Assembly: GCA_026706505.1 (NCBI GenBank)
Contig: JAPOYQ010000670.1
Span: 1 to 7,920 of the forward strand
Direction: 5' to 3'
Origin: Gemmatimonadota bacterium
GTDB lineage: Bacteria; Latescibacterota; UBA2968; UBA8231
Length of the DNA stretch: 7,920 nt
The translations under genes were made by a program, and so were the position numbers. Below, in pieces: positions 6,547 to 7,920 of this stretch. The notes under the pieces were generated by a model, which saw only the letters and a program-made list of their open reading frames with translations, did no database searches and had not been told where the DNA came from. Positions within the stretch are counted from its first letter, which is position 1; each line of letters begins with the position of its first letter.

Positions 6547-7920
6547 ATGCGCTTATTCAATGCTGCCGTCCTGATGCTCGCACTCGCCGCCCCCGCCCTA
6601 GCCCAAGACGCCGACCAAAATTGGATTCAGGCAGCCATCTCCAAAGTGGACGCCGCGTTTAGCTCCATCGTCTCGGCGATGAGCACCGTCCTCTTCGCCA
6701 AATTAGGCACAGGAGTTCCCCTCATCATCTTGGTGCTCGTCCTAGGCGGTATCTACTATTCGTTCTATTTCGGCTGGATCTCCCTGCGCGGGTTCCGCCA
6801 CTCCATCGACGTCATCCGCGGTCGCTACGACGATCCCAACGACCCGGGCGAGATCTCCCATTTCCAAGCCCTCACCAGCGCTCTGTCGGCTACCATCGGC
6901 CTCGGTAACATCGCCGGCGTCGCCATTGCCGTCAGCCTAGGCGGGCCGGGTGCGGTCTTCTGGATGCTCCTGACCGCCTTATTCGGCATGTCTTCCAAGC
7001 TGGCTTCCTGCACCCTAGCCGTCATGTACCGCAAAATTCACCCCGACGGCCGCATCTCCGGCGGGCCGATGTACTACCTGGAGCACGGGCTTGCCAATAA
7101 AGGACTCAAGTCGTTGGGCCGCGTCTTCGCCATTTTGTTCGCCATTTTCACCATCGGCGGCTCCCTCGGCGGTGGCAACATGTTCCAAGTCAACCAGACG
7201 GTCGAGATTCTCACCACTGTATCCCCGGCTGTAGGGGAATACAACTGGGTCTTAGGCCTCCTCTTCGCCTCGTTGATCTCCTTGGTCATCATCGGCGGCA
7301 TCAAGCGAATCGGCAGCGTTACCTCGCGGGTCGTGCCCTTCATGTGCCTGCTCTACGTGGCCGCCTCCCTTATCATCATCCTGTCGCACATCACCCAAGT
7401 GCCCGCCATGATCGCGACCATTTTCCGCGAAGCCTTCTCACCGCAGGCCCTGTACGGCGGCTTTTTAGGCGTCCTAGTCGTCGGCATCAAGCGGGCAGCC
7501 TTTTCCAATGAGGCCGGTCTCGGCTCCGCGGCTTTTGCCCACGCCGCGGCCCGCACCAACGAGCCGGCGCGCGAAGGCATGGTCGCGATGATCGGCCCCT
7601 TCATAGACACGATCGTCATCTGCTTGATGACCGCTTTGGTCTGCATGATCACCGGAGTGTACACCGACCCTCAGTTCCAAGCGAGTGAAGGCTTTATCGT
7701 CGGGGCCAAAATGACCTCGGCTGCTTTTGATTCGTTCCTGCCCGGCGCCCGCTACGTCCTCGCCATTGGCGTCATGCTCTTTGCCTACTCAACCATGATC
7801 TCGTGGTCGTACTATGGGGAGCGAGCGTGGGAATACCTATTTGGCAGTCGCTTCAACCTAATTTTCCGGGTCATTTTCGTCGTCTTCGTCGTCTTCGGCT
7901 CGGTCGTCACGCTCAAAAAC
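6547..7920 (+). CDS. Alanine/sodium symporter, AGCS family, 3' end outside the window
   Basis: Inner-membrane secondary transporter of the alanine or glycine:cation symporter family, which takes up small neutral amino acids with Na+ or H+. The window holds 458 codons in one open frame with no stop, so the gene is cut by the right edge. Residues 1-19 look like a signal peptide, ending ALA-Q, and the first core transmembrane segment follows at about 57-78. Family motifs are GLGNIAGVA (118-126), GGPGAVFW (132-139), SGGPMYYLEHGL (171-182), GGGNMFQVNQ (208-217), KRAAFSNEAGLGSAAFAHAAA (315-335) and SWSYYGERAWEYLFG (419-433). The GGGNMFQ form differs from the more common GIGNMVQ and may mark a subgroup. 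Many hydrophobic segments continue to the edge. It starts 22 nt after panB with a good SD, so an operon is likely. The exact substrate and coupling ion cannot be read from sequence. Confidence 0.93.
   Translation, partial: MRLFNAAVLMLALAAPALAQDADQNWIQAAISKVDAAFSSIVSAMSTVLFAKLGTGVPLIILVLVLGGIYYSFYFGWISLRGFRHSIDVIRGRYDDPNDPGEISHFQALTSALSATIGLGNIAGVAIAVSLGGPGAVFWMLLTALFGMSSKLASCTLAVMYRKIHPDGRISGGPMYYLEHGLANKGLKSLGRVFAILFAIFTIGGSLGGGNMFQVNQTVEILTTVSPAVGEYNWVLGLLFASLISLVIIGGIKRIGSVTSRVVPFMCLLYVAASLIIILSHITQVPAMIATIFREAFSPQALYGGFLGVLVVGIKRAAFSNEAGLGSAAFAHAAARTNEPAREGMVAMIGPFIDTIVICLMTALVCMITGVYTDPQFQASEGFIVGAKMTSAAFDSFLPGARYVLAIGVMLFAYSTMISWSYYGERAWEYLFGSRFNLIFRVIFVVFVVFGSVVTLKN

Noticed and set aside
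7353..7664. Minus-strand open frames inside the transporter gene
   Set aside because: The plus-strand frame is an unbroken AGCS protein with family motifs, so the minus-strand frames have no independent support.
7867..7911. Low-complexity GTCGTCTTC-type run near the right edge
   Set aside because: It encodes a Val/Phe-rich membrane segment of the transporter. Codon bias and hydrophobicity explain the repetition.
1..7920. Mobile elements, CRISPR arrays, tRNA or rRNA genes, defence or secondary-metabolite systems
   Set aside because: Nearly every base is accounted for by eight metabolic or transport genes. No transposase motif, spaced repeats, cloverleaf or rRNA-like stretch was seen.

Overview
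The window is a compact piece of core metabolism from a GC-rich bacterium (roughly 60% GC by eye). It holds eight protein genes, almost no intergenic DNA, and no mobile element, phage gene, CRISPR array or RNA gene that I can see. I cannot name the species. The Shine-Dalgarno (SD)-like sites, sigma-70-like promoter and a signal-peptide-bearing sodium symporter fit an ordinary bacterium, probably an uncultivated environmental lineage. The biotin gene order F-esterase-C-D-A resembles what I recall from marine picocyanobacteria, but the PanB does not look cyanobacterial, so I do not assign a phylum.

Layout. bioB lies at 52-1056 on the plus strand. A minus-strand run follows at 1009-5534, transcribed in the order bioF, a small BioH/BioK-type esterase, bioC, bioD, bioA. 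Each gene in the run overlaps the next by 4-14 nt once the most likely start codons are chosen. bioB and bioA meet tail to tail and share 48 bp of coding sequence. A 93-bp divergent region (5535-5627) separates bioF from panB and carries a perfect inverted repeat and a good panB promoter. panB (5628-6524) is followed after 22 nt by the start of an alanine/sodium symporter (AGCS family) gene that runs off the right edge.

How the genes work together. BioC methylates malonyl-ACP so that fatty-acid synthesis can build pimeloyl-ACP methyl ester, and the esterase removes the methyl group. BioF condenses pimeloyl-ACP with L-alanine to KAPA, BioA aminates KAPA to DAPA, BioD closes the ureido ring to dethiobiotin, and BioB inserts sulfur. 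The whole dedicated route to biotin is therefore in 5.5 kb. PanB makes ketopantoate for pantothenate/CoA and the ACP arm, and the symporter may supply alanine. That link is a hypothesis.

I do not see a new biological system here. The points most worth a second look are the esterase with a non-canonical nucleophile elbow, the operator-like inverted repeat over the panB -35 box, the PanB variant with a rebuilt mid-region, the bioA/bioB coding overlap, and the Phe in the BioA substrate pocket.
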